From RPQJ01 sp963696545 (GTDB lineage Bacteria > Pseudomonadota > Gammaproteobacteria > Steroidobacterales > Steroidobacteraceae), in assembly GCA_963696545.1 (NCBI GenBank), contig CAVOKQ010000012.1, forward strand, positions 310,001-374,000: a stretch of DNA of 64,000 bases. Reading direction: 5' to 3'. Position 1 is the first letter of the stretch. The number at the start of each line of letters is the position of its first letter. The notes beneath the pieces were generated by a model, which was given only the letters and a program-made list of their open reading frames with translations, was not told the origin of the DNA and did no database searches. Made by a program: the position numbers and the translations under genes. Of the stretch, positions 36,844-45,112 are shown in pieces.

Positions 36844-38766
36844 TCACGCGGCGCCGGGGCGGCCGCCCGCGATCGCGATCGCGACCGCTGGGACGGCGGG
36901 CCGCACGGGCCAGATCCGGGTGATCGCGCGCTCGAGTCCGGCGGCGTCGAGCCCTGCCATGACCAGGCAGTCCTCGCGCGAGCCGTGCTCGATGAAGCGG
37001 TCGGGAATGCCGATCCGGTGCACCTCGCGCCCAACGCCCGCGGCGTCCAGGCACTCGCTGACCGCGCTGCCGGCGCCGCCGGCGATGACGTTCTCCTCGA
37101 TCGTCACGATGCACTCGTGCTGCGCGGCGAGGCGACGCACGAGTTCCTCATCCAGCGGCTTCACGAAGCGCATGTTCACCAGCGTGGCGTCGAGTCGTTC
37201 GGCGATCGTCATGCAGGGGGCGAGCACGGTTCCAAAGGCGAGCAACAGCAGTCCCGACCGGCCTTCGCGGCGAATCTCCGCGCGCCCGACAGGCAGGACG
37301 CTCATCTGCTGTTCGACGCGAACCCCCGGTCCGGATCCACGGGGATAGCGGACGGCTGCCGGGGCGCCGCACATGACGCCGGTGTAGAGCATCTGCCGGC
37401 ACTCGTTCTCGTCGGACGGTGTCATCACCACCATGTTGGGGATGCAGCGCAGGTAGGTCAGGTCGAACGCGCCCTGGTGCGTGGCCCCATCGCCGCCGAC
37501 GAGTCCGCCGCGGTCGACCGCGAACGTGACCGGCAGGTTCTGCAGCGCGACGTCGTGGATCAACTGGTCGTAGCCACGCTGCAGGAAAGTCGAGTAGATC
37601 GCGACCACCGGCCGCGCGCCCTCGCAGGCCATGCCGGCCGCGAGCGTGACCGCGTGCTGCTCGGCGATGGCCACGTCGTAGTAGCGGTCCGGGAACTTCT
37701 TCGAGAACTCGACCAGCCCCGATCCTTCGCGCATCGCGGGCGTGATGCCGACGACGCGCGGGTCGCGCTCGGCCATGTCGCACAGCCACTGGCCGAACAC
37801 CTGCGAGTAAGCCGGTCCCGAGCTCTTTTCCTTGAAGATCGTCCCACTGGTGGGATCGAACGGACCCGGGCCGTGCCACTTGATCGGGTCGGCCTCGGCG
37901 GGCGCATAGCCATGCCCTTTCTGCGTGACGACGTGCAGGAACTGCAGGCCTTTCAGGTCACGCAGCCGGGTGAGCTGGTCGACCAGCGCGCCCACGTCGT
38001 GGCCGTCGACCGGGCCGTGGTAGTTGAAACCGAGTTCCTCGAACAGCGTGCCCGGCAGCACCATGCCCTTCATGTGCTCCTCGGAGCGGCGGGCGAGTTC
38101 CCACATCGCCGGGATGCGGCGCAGGATCTTCTTGCTGCCTTCACGGAACGCCGTATAGGTGCGGCCCGAGAGCACGCGCGCGAAGTACAGGGAAAGCGCG
38201 CCGACGTTCTCGGAGATCGACATCTTGTTGTCGTTCAGCACGACCAGCATGTTCGCCTTCAGCGGTCCGGCGTGATTCATCGCCTCGAACGCCTGGCCCG
38301 CGCTCATCGCTCCATCGCCGATCACGGCGACGACCCGGCGCTGCTCGCCAGCGCGCGCCGCAGCGAGCGCCATGCCGAGCGCCGCGCTGATCGACGTGCT
38401 CGAGTGCCCGACGCCGAACGTGTCGTACTCGCTTTCATGGCGGCTCGGGAACGGCGCGAGCCCGCCCTTGTGCTTGATCGTCTGCAGCCGGTCGCGCCGT
38501 CCGGTGAGCACCTTGTGCGGATATGCCTGGTGGCCCACGTCCCACACCAGCCGGTCGCGTGGCGTGTCGTAGACGTAATGCAGTGCCACGGTCAGCTCGA
38601 CCGTGCCGAGCCCGGCGGCGAAATGGCCGCCCATCTGGCTCACGGTCTGGACCAGGAATTCGCGCAGCTCGCGCGTCAGCGGCTCGAGTTGCGACTCCGG
38701 GAGCCGTCTGAGGTCCGCGGGCGAGTCGACTGTCGCGAGCAGCGGGTATAGGTCGGCGAGGGACAT
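36844..38766 (-). CDS. dxs: 1-deoxy-D-xylulose-5-phosphate synthase
   Basis: Dxs condenses pyruvate and glyceraldehyde 3-phosphate with thiamine pyrophosphate, the entry to the MEP isoprenoid pathway. The 640-residue product has the N-terminal TPP-binding region (DVGHQAYPHKVLTGRRD, GDGAMSAGQAFEAMNHAG), the pyrimidine-binding domain (GITPAMREGSGL, DVAIAEQHAVTLAAGMA, RGGLVGGDGATHQGAFDL) and the C-terminal transketolase domain. The length is normal (620 in E. coli). It is co-directional with ispA upstream, 39 bases away, and folE2 downstream. Confidence 0.97.
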   Translation of the reverse strand: MSLADLYPLLATVDSPADLRRLPESQLEPLTRELREFLVQTVSQMGGHFAAGLGTVELTVALHYVYDTPRDRLVWDVGHQAYPHKVLTGRRDRLQTIKHKGGLAPFPSRHESEYDTFGVGHSSTSISAALGMALAAARAGEQRRVVAVIGDGAMSAGQAFEAMNHAGPLKANMLVVLNDNKMSISENVGALSLYFARVLSGRTYTAFREGSKKILRRIPAMWELARRSEEHMKGMVLPGTLFEELGFNYHGPVDGHDVGALVDQLTRLRDLKGLQFLHVVTQKGHGYAPAEADPIKWHGPGPFDPTSGTIFKEKSSGPAYSQVFGQWLCDMAERDPRVVGITPAMREGSGLVEFSKKFPDRYYDVAIAEQHAVTLAAGMACEGARPVVAIYSTFLQRGYDQLIHDVALQNLPVTFAVDRGGLVGGDGATHQGAFDLTYLRCIPNMVVMTPSDENECRQMLYTGVMCGAPAAVRYPRGSGPGVRVEQQMSVLPVGRAEIRREGRSGLLLLAFGTVLAPCMTIAERLDATLVNMRFVKPLDEELVRRLAAQHECIVTIEENVIAGGAGSAVSECLDAAGVGREVHRIGIPDRFIEHGSREDCLVMAGLDAAGLERAITRIWPVRPAVPAVAIAIAGGRPGAA

Positions 38767-38805
38767 AAACGAGAAGTTTACCGCACTGCGGCAGGGCCCA
38801 TGGGC

Positions 38806-39702
38806 TCAGTGCCGCCGGGTCAGCAGCCAGTTCGCCACCTCGGCCAGGGGTCCTCCGTCCCAGCCATGGCGGGCCAGCAGCGCTGCGGCGGCGGCATGCA
38901 GTTCCCGCACCCGATTGTGCGCTGCCGCAAGCCCGGCCACCGCGGGGTAGGTCGGCATGTCGCGGGCCTCGTCGCTGCCGACCGGCTTGCCGATCAGCGC
39001 GGCGTCGCCCTCGATGTCGAGGATGTCGTCCTGGATCTGGAACGCGAGCCCGAGCAGGGCCCCGAACTCGCCGAGCGCCTGCAGCGCCGGGTCGTCGAGA
39101 CGGGTCGAGCAGTGCGCCGCCATCAGCACCGAAGCCCGAATCAGCGCGCCGGTCTTGAGCGCGTGCACCTGCTCGATTTCGGCGAGTGACAGCTGGCGTC
39201 CTTCCGCCGCAAGGTCGAGTGCCTGGCCGCCGGCCATGCCGGCGGTGCCGCTGGCGTCGGCGAGGATGTCGATCAGCCGGACGCGGATCCGGTCGTCGGC
39301 CGGCAGCCGTTCGTGGCTCGCGAGCAGCTTGAACGCGAGCACCTGTAGCGAGTCGCCGGCCAGGATCGCGGTCGCCTCATCGAAGGCCTTGTGGCACGTG
39401 GGCCGGCCCCGGCGCAGGTCGTCATCGTCCATCGCGGGAAGGTCATCGTGCACCAGCGAGTAGGCGTGTATCAGCTCGACGGCGCAGGCGGCGGCGTCCA
39501 CTTCGGCGAGCGGCAGGCCCAGAGTTTCGGCCGTCGCGTAAACCAGCACGGGACGGATCCGCTTGCCGGCGCCGAGCACGCTGTAACGCTGTGCCGCGTG
39601 CAGGCGCTGGGGAACCGCCGACTCGGGAGGCAGCCAGCGCTCGAGCTCGAGCTCGACGCGGCGCCGCCAGGCATCAAGGCGCGCGCTGAGGGTGGAGTTC
39701 AT
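38806..39702 (-). CDS. ispA: Farnesyl diphosphate synthase
   Basis: IspA is a short-chain trans-prenyl transferase making farnesyl diphosphate. The 298-residue product has the first aspartate-rich motif DDLPAMDDDDLRRG, preceded by the aromatic chain-length region ELIHAYSLVHDD, and the second motif FQIQDDILD. GAGKRIRPVLVYAT matches the IPP-binding site. The start is ATG 39702 (MNSTLSARLD); a GTG at 39738 that overlaps the xseB stop is an alternative. The xseB-ispA-dxs order is the gammaproteobacterial standard. Confidence 0.96.
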   Translation of the reverse strand: MNSTLSARLDAWRRRVELELERWLPPESAVPQRLHAAQRYSVLGAGKRIRPVLVYATAETLGLPLAEVDAAACAVELIHAYSLVHDDLPAMDDDDLRRGRPTCHKAFDEATAILAGDSLQVLAFKLLASHERLPADDRIRVRLIDILADASGTAGMAGGQALDLAAEGRQLSLAEIEQVHALKTGALIRASVLMAAHCSTRLDDPALQALGEFGALLGLAFQIQDDILDIEGDAALIGKPVGSDEARDMPTYPAVAGLAAAHNRVRELHAAAAALLARHGWDGGPLAEVANWLLTRRH

Positions 39703-39734
39703 TCCCGGATCCGCTTGCAGGGTCGCGAGCAGGG

Positions 39735-39974
39735 TCACTCGTCCGGTTCGAAGACTTCCGGCTCGGCGTCCGGCGTTTTCTGCAGCAGGATCTCGACCTT
39801 CTGCTCGGCCTGCTTCAATGACACCTGGCACGAACGCGCGAGTTCGATGCCGCGCTCGAACTGCTTCAGCGCCTCCTCGAGCGGCAGCTCGCCGTGCTCG
39901 AGACGCTCGACCACGGACTCGAGCTCGGAAAGCGCCTGTTCGAAGTCGAGGGACTTGGCTTTCTTGCTGGTCAC
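39735..39974 (-). CDS. xseB: Exodeoxyribonuclease VII small subunit
   Basis: XseB is the small helical subunit of exonuclease VII, which degrades single-stranded DNA with XseA. The 79-residue product shows FEQALSELESVVERLEHGEL, PLEEALKQFERGIELARSCQ and a C-terminal acidic tail. GTG 39974 follows a good GGAGG site (complement of 39979-39983 region); the frame open to 40061 is not coding. It begins the leftward xseB-ispA-dxs-folE2 operon. Confidence 0.95.
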   Translation of the reverse strand: MTSKKAKSLDFEQALSELESVVERLEHGELPLEEALKQFERGIELARSCQVSLKQAEQKVEILLQKTPDAEPEVFEPDE

Positions 39975-40110
39975 GGCACCTCCGGGGCGGGCAAGCCTTG
40001 CACAGGGGTCGGCAGGGGTCAACGCAGGTGAAACCGCAATACCGGAGTGCGCGGATCGCATTGCCCGGACTTCGATGCTAGCGTTGACTTGATGCCGCCG
40101 ACGGCCTAGA

Positions 40111-40139
40111 TTGCGGTAAGGTTAGACTTAGTCTAAAAC
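40111..40139 (+). promoter_or_regulatory. Candidate promoter of the rubrerythrin operon
   Basis: TTGCGG at 40111-40116 and TAAAAC at 40134-40139 are 17 bases apart and lie 43 bases before the rubrerythrin start. The palindrome at 40122-40136 fills the spacer, a classical repressor position. Confidence 0.4.
40122..40136. promoter_or_regulatory. Perfect 7-1-7 palindromic operator candidate
   Basis: TTAGACTTAGTCTAA is a perfect 7-1-7 palindrome upstream of a peroxide-defence type gene. The 7-1-7 geometry is that of Fur/PerR boxes, while GACT...AGTC halves recall Rrf2-type (IscR) sites but with a shorter spacer. Which regulator binds is not decided by the sequence. Confidence 0.55.
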
Positions 40140-40181
40140 AGGCTCGTCCCCGCGGCGAGCGAGTCACCTCCGGAGGTACCG

Positions 40182-40598
40182 ATGAAGACGCTGAAGGGCA
40201 CGAAGACCGAGAAGAACCTCAAGGATGCGTTTGCCGGCGAGTCGCAGGCGAACCGTCGCTACCTGTATTTCGCGCAGAAGGCCGACGTCGAGGGTTTCAA
40301 CGACGTGGCGGCCGTGTTCCGTTCGACGGCCGAAGGCGAGACCGGCCATGCGCACGGCCATCTCGAATACCTCGAGACGGTGGGTGATCCGGCCACGGGC
40401 CTGCCGATCGGCAGCACGTCGAACAACCTGAAGGCTTCGATCGCCGGCGAGACGCACGAGTACACGGACATGTACCCGGGCATGGCGAAGTCGGCCCGCG
40501 ACGAAGGCTTCGACGAGATCGCGGACTGGTTCGAGACGCTGGCCAAGGCCGAGCGCTCGCACGCGAACCGGTTCCAGAAGGCGCTCGACGCCCTCTGA
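40182..40598 (+). CDS. Rubrerythrin (diiron domain only)
   Basis: The 138-residue protein is a four-helix ferritin-like diiron protein with two ExxH-type sites (AFAGESQANRRYLYFAQKA with its Glu, EGETGHAHGHLEYL; AGETHEYTDMYPGMA, KAERSHANRF). Rubrerythrins reduce hydrogen peroxide in the cytosol. It lacks the C-terminal rubredoxin domain of classical rubrerythrin, so electrons must come from another protein; the Fe-S protein encoded next is a candidate (inference). A GGAGG site sits at 40172-40176, a 7-1-7 palindrome upstream, and a strong terminator just downstream, so it can be expressed at a higher level than the following two genes. Confidence 0.92.
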   Translation: MKTLKGTKTEKNLKDAFAGESQANRRYLYFAQKADVEGFNDVAAVFRSTAEGETGHAHGHLEYLETVGDPATGLPIGSTSNNLKASIAGETHEYTDMYPGMAKSARDEGFDEIADWFETLAKAERSHANRFQKALDAL

Positions 40599-40625
40599 TC
40601 GACCGTCCAACGCCGGTTGCTGGAG

Positions 40626-40656
40626 AGGGCGGGCCCGTCGGGTCCGCCCTTTTTTT
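40626..40656 (+). terminator. Strong intrinsic terminator after rubrerythrin
   Basis: An 11-bp stem (AGGGCGGGCCC at 40626-40636 with GGGTCCGCCCT at 40640-40650, one G-U pair) and a GTC loop are followed by an uninterrupted T-run to 40656. It lies 28 bases after the rubrerythrin stop and should attenuate read-through to the Fe-S protein gene. Confidence 0.9.
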
Positions 40657-40694
40657 CGGCACCGGCCTGCCGACCTGCGCTGCGGGAGACGACG

Positions 40695-42047
40695 ATGTCC
40701 GAACACACACCGACCCCGGCCGGACGCGAGGGCAGCCTTGCGGCGCCGACGCGCCATCCAATCGACTGGCGCAACCCGGACTTCTTCAGCGAGGAGTCGC
40801 TGTTCAAGGAACTCGAGCGCGTCTACGACCTGTGCCACGGCTGCCGCCGCTGTTTCAGCCTCTGCAATGCCTTCCCGCTGCTGTTCGACGCGATCGACGA
40901 GTCGCCCTCGGGCGAACTCGACAAGGTGGCCAAGCCGGTCTACTGGGAAGTGGTCGACCACTGCTACCTGTGCGACATGTGCTACATGACCAAGTGTCCG
41001 TACGTGCCGCCCCATCCGTGGAACATCGACTTCCCGCACCTGATGCTGCGGGCGAAGGCGGTCAGGTTCCGCAAGGGTGAGACGCGACTCCGCGACAGGA
41101 TCCTCACGTCGACCGATATGGTCGGCACGATCGCTGGCATCCCGGTGGTCTCGCAGGTCGTGAACGCGGTGAACGGCAGCGAGTTCGGGCGCAGCATGCT
41201 CGACAAGACGCTGGGCGTGCATCCCGAGGCGCCGATTCCGGACTACTACAGCGACTCGGGCCGCAGCCGCGTCGCGCGCGGCGACAGCCCGGGTCTCGAC
41301 GTGAAACCCACGCCGGAGACGCAGGGTCGCGTTGCGCTGTTCGCGACGTGCTACTGCAACCGCAACGAGCCGTACATCGATGCGGATCTTGCCGCGGTGT
41401 TCCGCCACAACGGCATTCCGGTGACGGTGATCCCGCAGGAGCGATGCTGCGGCATGCCGAAGCTCGAGCTGGGCGACCTCGACTCCATCGAGCAGGCCAG
41501 GCGCGTCAATATCCCCGCAATGGCCGCGCTGGTAGACCAGGGCCACGACATCGTGGCCCCGATCCCGTCGTGCGTGCTGATGTTCAAGCAGGAGTTGCCG
41601 CTGCTCTATCCCGACGACCAGCAGGTGCAGAAGGTCAAGGCGTCGATGTTCGACCCGTTCGAATACCTGATGCTGCGGCACAAGGCCGGCCTGCTGCGGA
41701 CGGACTTCGTCCGGCAACTGGGCAAGGTCAGTTACCACGTGCCTTGCCACCTGCGCGTGCAGAACCTCGGACTCAAGACGCGCGACGTGCTCAAGCTGAT
41801 CCCCGGCACCGAGGTCGAGGCAATCGAACGCTGCTCGGGCCACAACGGTACGTACGGGGTAAAGCGTGAGTACCGCGACATCTCGATGAAGATCGGCAAG
41901 CCGGTGTTCAGCAGGGTGCAGCAGGCGACGCCTGACTTCTATTCGAGTGACTGCCCGATGGCGGGCCACCAGATCGAGTCCGGTCTCGAGGGCGACAAGG
42001 GCCCCACGCACCCGCTCACGCTGCTGCGCATGGCGTACGGACTCTGA
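40695..42047 (+). CDS. Heterodisulfide reductase/GlpC-type iron-sulfur protein
   Basis: The 450-residue cytosolic protein has two N-terminal [4Fe-4S] ferredoxin motifs (CHGCRRCFSLC near residue 46 and CYLCDMCYMTKCP near 91) and two C-terminal CCG-type cysteine clusters (CYC...RCCGMPKLELGD, and CHLR...CSGHNGTYG, the second lacking a full CCG). This is the layout of HdrD, GlpC and LldE electron-transfer subunits. It lies between rubrerythrin and a DUF3501 gene, a trio I recall as recurrent in proteobacteria, and may pass electrons to the diiron protein (inference). ATG 40695 follows GGGAG; its translation can continue past the terminator only by read-through or an own promoter. Confidence 0.88.
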   Translation: MSEHTPTPAGREGSLAAPTRHPIDWRNPDFFSEESLFKELERVYDLCHGCRRCFSLCNAFPLLFDAIDESPSGELDKVAKPVYWEVVDHCYLCDMCYMTKCPYVPPHPWNIDFPHLMLRAKAVRFRKGETRLRDRILTSTDMVGTIAGIPVVSQVVNAVNGSEFGRSMLDKTLGVHPEAPIPDYYSDSGRSRVARGDSPGLDVKPTPETQGRVALFATCYCNRNEPYIDADLAAVFRHNGIPVTVIPQERCCGMPKLELGDLDSIEQARRVNIPAMAALVDQGHDIVAPIPSCVLMFKQELPLLYPDDQQVQKVKASMFDPFEYLMLRHKAGLLRTDFVRQLGKVSYHVPCHLRVQNLGLKTRDVLKLIPGTEVEAIERCSGHNGTYGVKREYRDISMKIGKPVFSRVQQATPDFYSSDCPMAGHQIESGLEGDKGPTHPLTLLRMAYGL

Positions 42048-42099
42048 AACGCCGCGCGCGGCGAATGGTCAGGCAGGCAGGATTCGAGGGTTTCAGTTC

Positions 42100-42711
42100 A
42101 TGAATGCGACGACGGTGACCGCAGGTCGCGGCCGGCTCGGCCCCGCCGATCTCTTCAGTCTCGAGCAGTACGCGCGGCAGCGCGCGGAGTTCCGGCCGCA
42201 GGTGCTGGCGCACAAGCGCGTCCGGACGCTGCAGGTCGGCCCGAATGTGACCTTCTGCTTCGAGGATCGCCTGACCGTGCAGTACCAGGTGCAGGAGATG
42301 CTGCGCATCGAGCGCATCTTCGAGCCCGAAGGAATCGCCGACGAGCTCGCGGCCTATAACCCGCTGATCCCCGATGGCTCGAACTGGAAGGCGACGCTGC
42401 TGGTGGAGTACCCGGACCCGGAACTGCGGCGTGTCGCGCTCGCCGGGCTCAAGGGCGTCGAGGACCGATGCTGGGTGCAGGTCGCGGGGCACGGTCGGGT
42501 GTTCGCGATCGCGGACGAGGACCTCGAGCGCGAGAACGACGAGAAGACCTCGGCCGTGCACTTCCTGCGGTTCGAGCTGACGCCGGCGATGGTCGGGGCG
42601 GCGAAGGACGGGGCGGCGATTTCGATCGGCGTGGATCACGAGCAGTACCGGCATTCGGTCGAGCCCGTGCCGGAGGTGTCTCGCGCGGCGCTGGTGGGCG
42701 ATCTCGCCTGA
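42100..42711 (+). CDS. DUF3501 family protein
   Basis: The 203-residue soluble protein matches DUF3501 along its length (LFSLEQYARQRAEFRPQVL, GPNVTFCFEDRLTVQYQVQE, MLRIERIFEPEGIADEL, SIGVDHEQYRHSV). The function is unknown. ATG 42100 follows a CGAGGG site 9 bases upstream, and the gene starts 52 bases after the Fe-S protein. Its partnership with rubrerythrin and the Hdr-like protein suggests a role in the same redox function (inference). Confidence 0.88.
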   Translation: MNATTVTAGRGRLGPADLFSLEQYARQRAEFRPQVLAHKRVRTLQVGPNVTFCFEDRLTVQYQVQEMLRIERIFEPEGIADELAAYNPLIPDGSNWKATLLVEYPDPELRRVALAGLKGVEDRCWVQVAGHGRVFAIADEDLERENDEKTSAVHFLRFELTPAMVGAAKDGAAISIGVDHEQYRHSVEPVPEVSRAALVGDLA

Positions 42712-42750
42712 GCGGCGTTGACTCGCCGACTGTTGCGTGGCCGCCTGTCC

Positions 42751-42857
42751 TTGAGCGTCCCGGATGCATCCGGCGGGACGCCGTAAACCCATCCGTGGGG
42801 GCTCGCACGCGGCGTCCATGCCGCGTGACGCCCGCCGCATGCACCCGGGCCGCTCAA
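42751..42857 (+). repeat. Palindromic Y-element R3 (forward)
   Basis: The 53-nt core at 42778-42830 differs from R1 by a single base (hairpin A CCCAT-CC-GTGGG, still pairing as a G-U or T-G wobble). The 27-nt arms (42751-42777 and 42831-42857) pair with 24 of 27 bases and are unrelated to those of R1 or R2. Confidence 0.85.
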
Positions 42858-42984
42858 CGGCACGCGCATACTCTGCGGCGAGTGATTCGCCATCAGTGAT
42901 ATTGCTCCGCTGCCGCGGCGGAGTTACATCTTGCAGCTACTAGGGCGCAACGCCGTCGTCGCTGCGTCGCGAAGCGGGACCATC

Positions 42985-43100
42985 TGGCCGCCGCCTGCCG
43001 GGAACACTTGCGAAACCGTGCGCGGAATGGACGCCGCGCCCGGAGCCCCCATGGACGGGTTCACGGCGTTTTCGCAAGTGTTCCCGGCAGGTGGCGGCCA
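42985..43100 (-). repeat. Palindromic Y-element R4 (reverse)
   Basis: The core at 43016-43069 (54 nt, minus strand) is a diverged relative of R1-R3 with hairpin A CCCGT-CC-ATGGG and hairpin B stem GCGCGG/CCGCGC. The 31-nt arms (42985-43015, 43070-43100) pair with 30 of 31 bases and share nothing with other copies. Confidence 0.8.
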
Positions 43101-43203
43101 CTGAAGGGTTTTTCGCAGCCGGCGGTTGGCGGCGTGCGACAGGAGACACGCGCTGCTAGAATCCGCGCGCCTCAACGCACGCGAGCCCGCGGAACGATCA
43201 CCG

Positions 43204-45096
43204 ATGACCCAGACCTACACCGCTCAAGACATCGAGGTCCTGAGCGGACTCGAGCCCGTCCGGCGCCGGCCGGGCATGTACACCGACACCAGCCGGCCGA
43301 ACCACCTCGTCCATGAGGTCGTCGACAACAGCGTCGACGAGGCGCTTGCCGGTCACTGCAGCCGCATCTCGGTCACGGTCCACAAGGACGGGTCGGTCGA
43401 AGTCACCGACGATGGCCGCGGCATGCCGGTGGACATTCACCCGAAGGAAAAGGTCAGCGGCGTCGAGCTGATCCTCACGCGGCTGCACGCGGGCGGCAAG
43501 TTCTCGGACAAGACCTACAAGTTCTCGGGCGGCCTGCACGGCGTGGGCGTCTCGGTCGTGAACGCGCTGTCGAAGAACCTCGAGTGCTGGGTGCGCCGCG
43601 GCGGCAAGGAATACAACATCTCGTTCCAGCACGGGAAGGTGAAGTCGAAGCTCGAGGTCGTCGGCGACGTGGGCAAGGCCAATACCGGCACGACCGTGCG
43701 CTTCTGGCCCGAAGCGTCGTACTTCGACACTGCCGAGGTGTCGCTGCCGAAGCTGAAGCACGTGCTGAAGGCCAAGGCAGTGCTGTGCCCGGGACTCGAG
43801 ATGCGTCTCGCGGTCGAGAAGACCGGTGAGAAGGAGTCGTGGCTCTACACCGGCGGGCTCGAGCAGTATCTGCGCGAATCGCTGGAGTCGGGTGAGTGGT
43901 TGCCGGAGGAACTGTTCACCGGCAGCGTCGAGGGGGAGCACGAGGGCGTCGACTGGGCGGTCGCGTGGCGGATCGACGGCGGCCCGCGCGTGGAGGAGAG
44001 CTACGTCAACCTGATCCCGACCGTGCAGGGCGGCACGCACGTCAACGGGTTCCGGCTCGGCCTCACCGAAGCGATTCGCGAGTTCTGCGAGTTCCGCAAT
44101 CTGTTGCCGCGCGGCCTCAAGCTTGCGCCCGAGGACGTCTGGGACGACGCGAGCTACGTACTCTCGACGAAGATGCGCGACCCGCAGTTCGCGGGGCAGA
44201 TGAAGGAGCGGCTCACTTCGCGCGAGCCCGCGGCGTTCGTCTCCGGTATCGTCAAGGACCAGTTCGGGCTGTGGCTGAACCAGCACCCGGAGGCGGGCGA
44301 GGGCATCGCGCAGCTGGCGATCTCGAACGCGCAGACGCGGCTGAAAGCCAGCCAGAAGGTCGCGCGCAAGCGCGTCGTGAGCGGTCCCGCGCTGCCTGGC
44401 AAGCTTGCCGACTGCTCCAGCCAGGACCCGAAGCGCACGGAGCTGTTCCTGGTGGAGGGCGACTCCGCAGGCGGCTCCGCCAAGCAGGCCCGCGACCGCG
44501 AGTTCCAGGCCGTGATGCCGTTGCGCGGCAAGATCCTGAACACCTGGGAGGTCGAATCGGCCGAGATCCTGTCGTCGCAGGAAGTGCACGACATCACGGT
44601 GGCGATCGGCGTCGACCCCGCGTCGAGCGACGTGGCGAGCCTGCGCTACCACAAGGTCTGCATCCTGGCGGACGCCGACTCGGACGGCCTGCACATCGCG
44701 ACGCTGCTCTGCGCTCTATTCCTGCGACACTTCCGGCCGCTGGTGCTCGCCGGGCACGTGTTCGTCGCGATGCCGCCGCTGTTCCGCATCGATTTCGGCA
44801 AGCAGGTCGAGTACGCGCTCGACGAGGCGGAGCGCAACGGCATCCTCGATCGCATCCGCACCGAGAATGCGCGCGCGAAGCCGGTGGTGACCCGGTTCAA
44901 GGGCCTCGGCGAGATGAGCGCATTGCAGTTGCGCGAGACCACGATGGCGCCGGAGACGCGCCGGCTGGTGCAGCTCACCGTCGAGGCGACTGACCACGTC
45001 GACCAGCTGATGGACATGATGCTGGCGAAGAAGCGCGCGCCGGACCGCCGGGAGTGGCTCGAGACCAAGGGCAACCTGGCGGCCGTGCAGCCCTGA
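43204..45096 (+). CDS. parE: DNA topoisomerase IV subunit B
   Basis: ParE is the ATPase subunit of topoisomerase IV, which decatenates daughter chromosomes. The 630-residue length equals E. coli ParE. The GHKL ATPase domain shows EVVDNSVDEALAG, DDGRGMPVDIH and GGLHGVGVSVVNALS; the TOPRIM domain shows LVEGDSAGGSAKQ and ILADADSDG (with Asp-Ser-Asp in place of the usual Asp-x-Asp, still acidic), and the C-terminus RFKGLGEMSALQL. ATG 43204 matches the family start; the frame open to 43126 is not used. It is coupled to parC, 16 bases downstream. Confidence 0.96.
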   Translation: MTQTYTAQDIEVLSGLEPVRRRPGMYTDTSRPNHLVHEVVDNSVDEALAGHCSRISVTVHKDGSVEVTDDGRGMPVDIHPKEKVSGVELILTRLHAGGKFSDKTYKFSGGLHGVGVSVVNALSKNLECWVRRGGKEYNISFQHGKVKSKLEVVGDVGKANTGTTVRFWPEASYFDTAEVSLPKLKHVLKAKAVLCPGLEMRLAVEKTGEKESWLYTGGLEQYLRESLESGEWLPEELFTGSVEGEHEGVDWAVAWRIDGGPRVEESYVNLIPTVQGGTHVNGFRLGLTEAIREFCEFRNLLPRGLKLAPEDVWDDASYVLSTKMRDPQFAGQMKERLTSREPAAFVSGIVKDQFGLWLNQHPEAGEGIAQLAISNAQTRLKASQKVARKRVVSGPALPGKLADCSSQDPKRTELFLVEGDSAGGSAKQARDREFQAVMPLRGKILNTWEVESAEILSSQEVHDITVAIGVDPASSDVASLRYHKVCILADADSDGLHIATLLCALFLRHFRPLVLAGHVFVAMPPLFRIDFGKQVEYALDEAERNGILDRIRTENARAKPVVTRFKGLGEMSALQLRETTMAPETRRLVQLTVEATDHVDQLMDMMLAKKRAPDRREWLETKGNLAAVQP

Positions 45097-45112
45097 GCAG
45101 GCGGGAGACCCC

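Larger units (their letters stand above)
42712..43203. other. Spacer before parE holding a pair of palindromic elements
   Basis: This 492-base spacer contains elements R3 (42751-42857) and R4 (42985-43100) in opposite orientation, 127 bases apart. The 42858-42984 gap holds no gene; CCGCTGCCGCGGCGG-like short palindromes occur in it. A possible -10 GCTAGAAT at 43154-43161 precedes parE. Confidence 0.65.
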
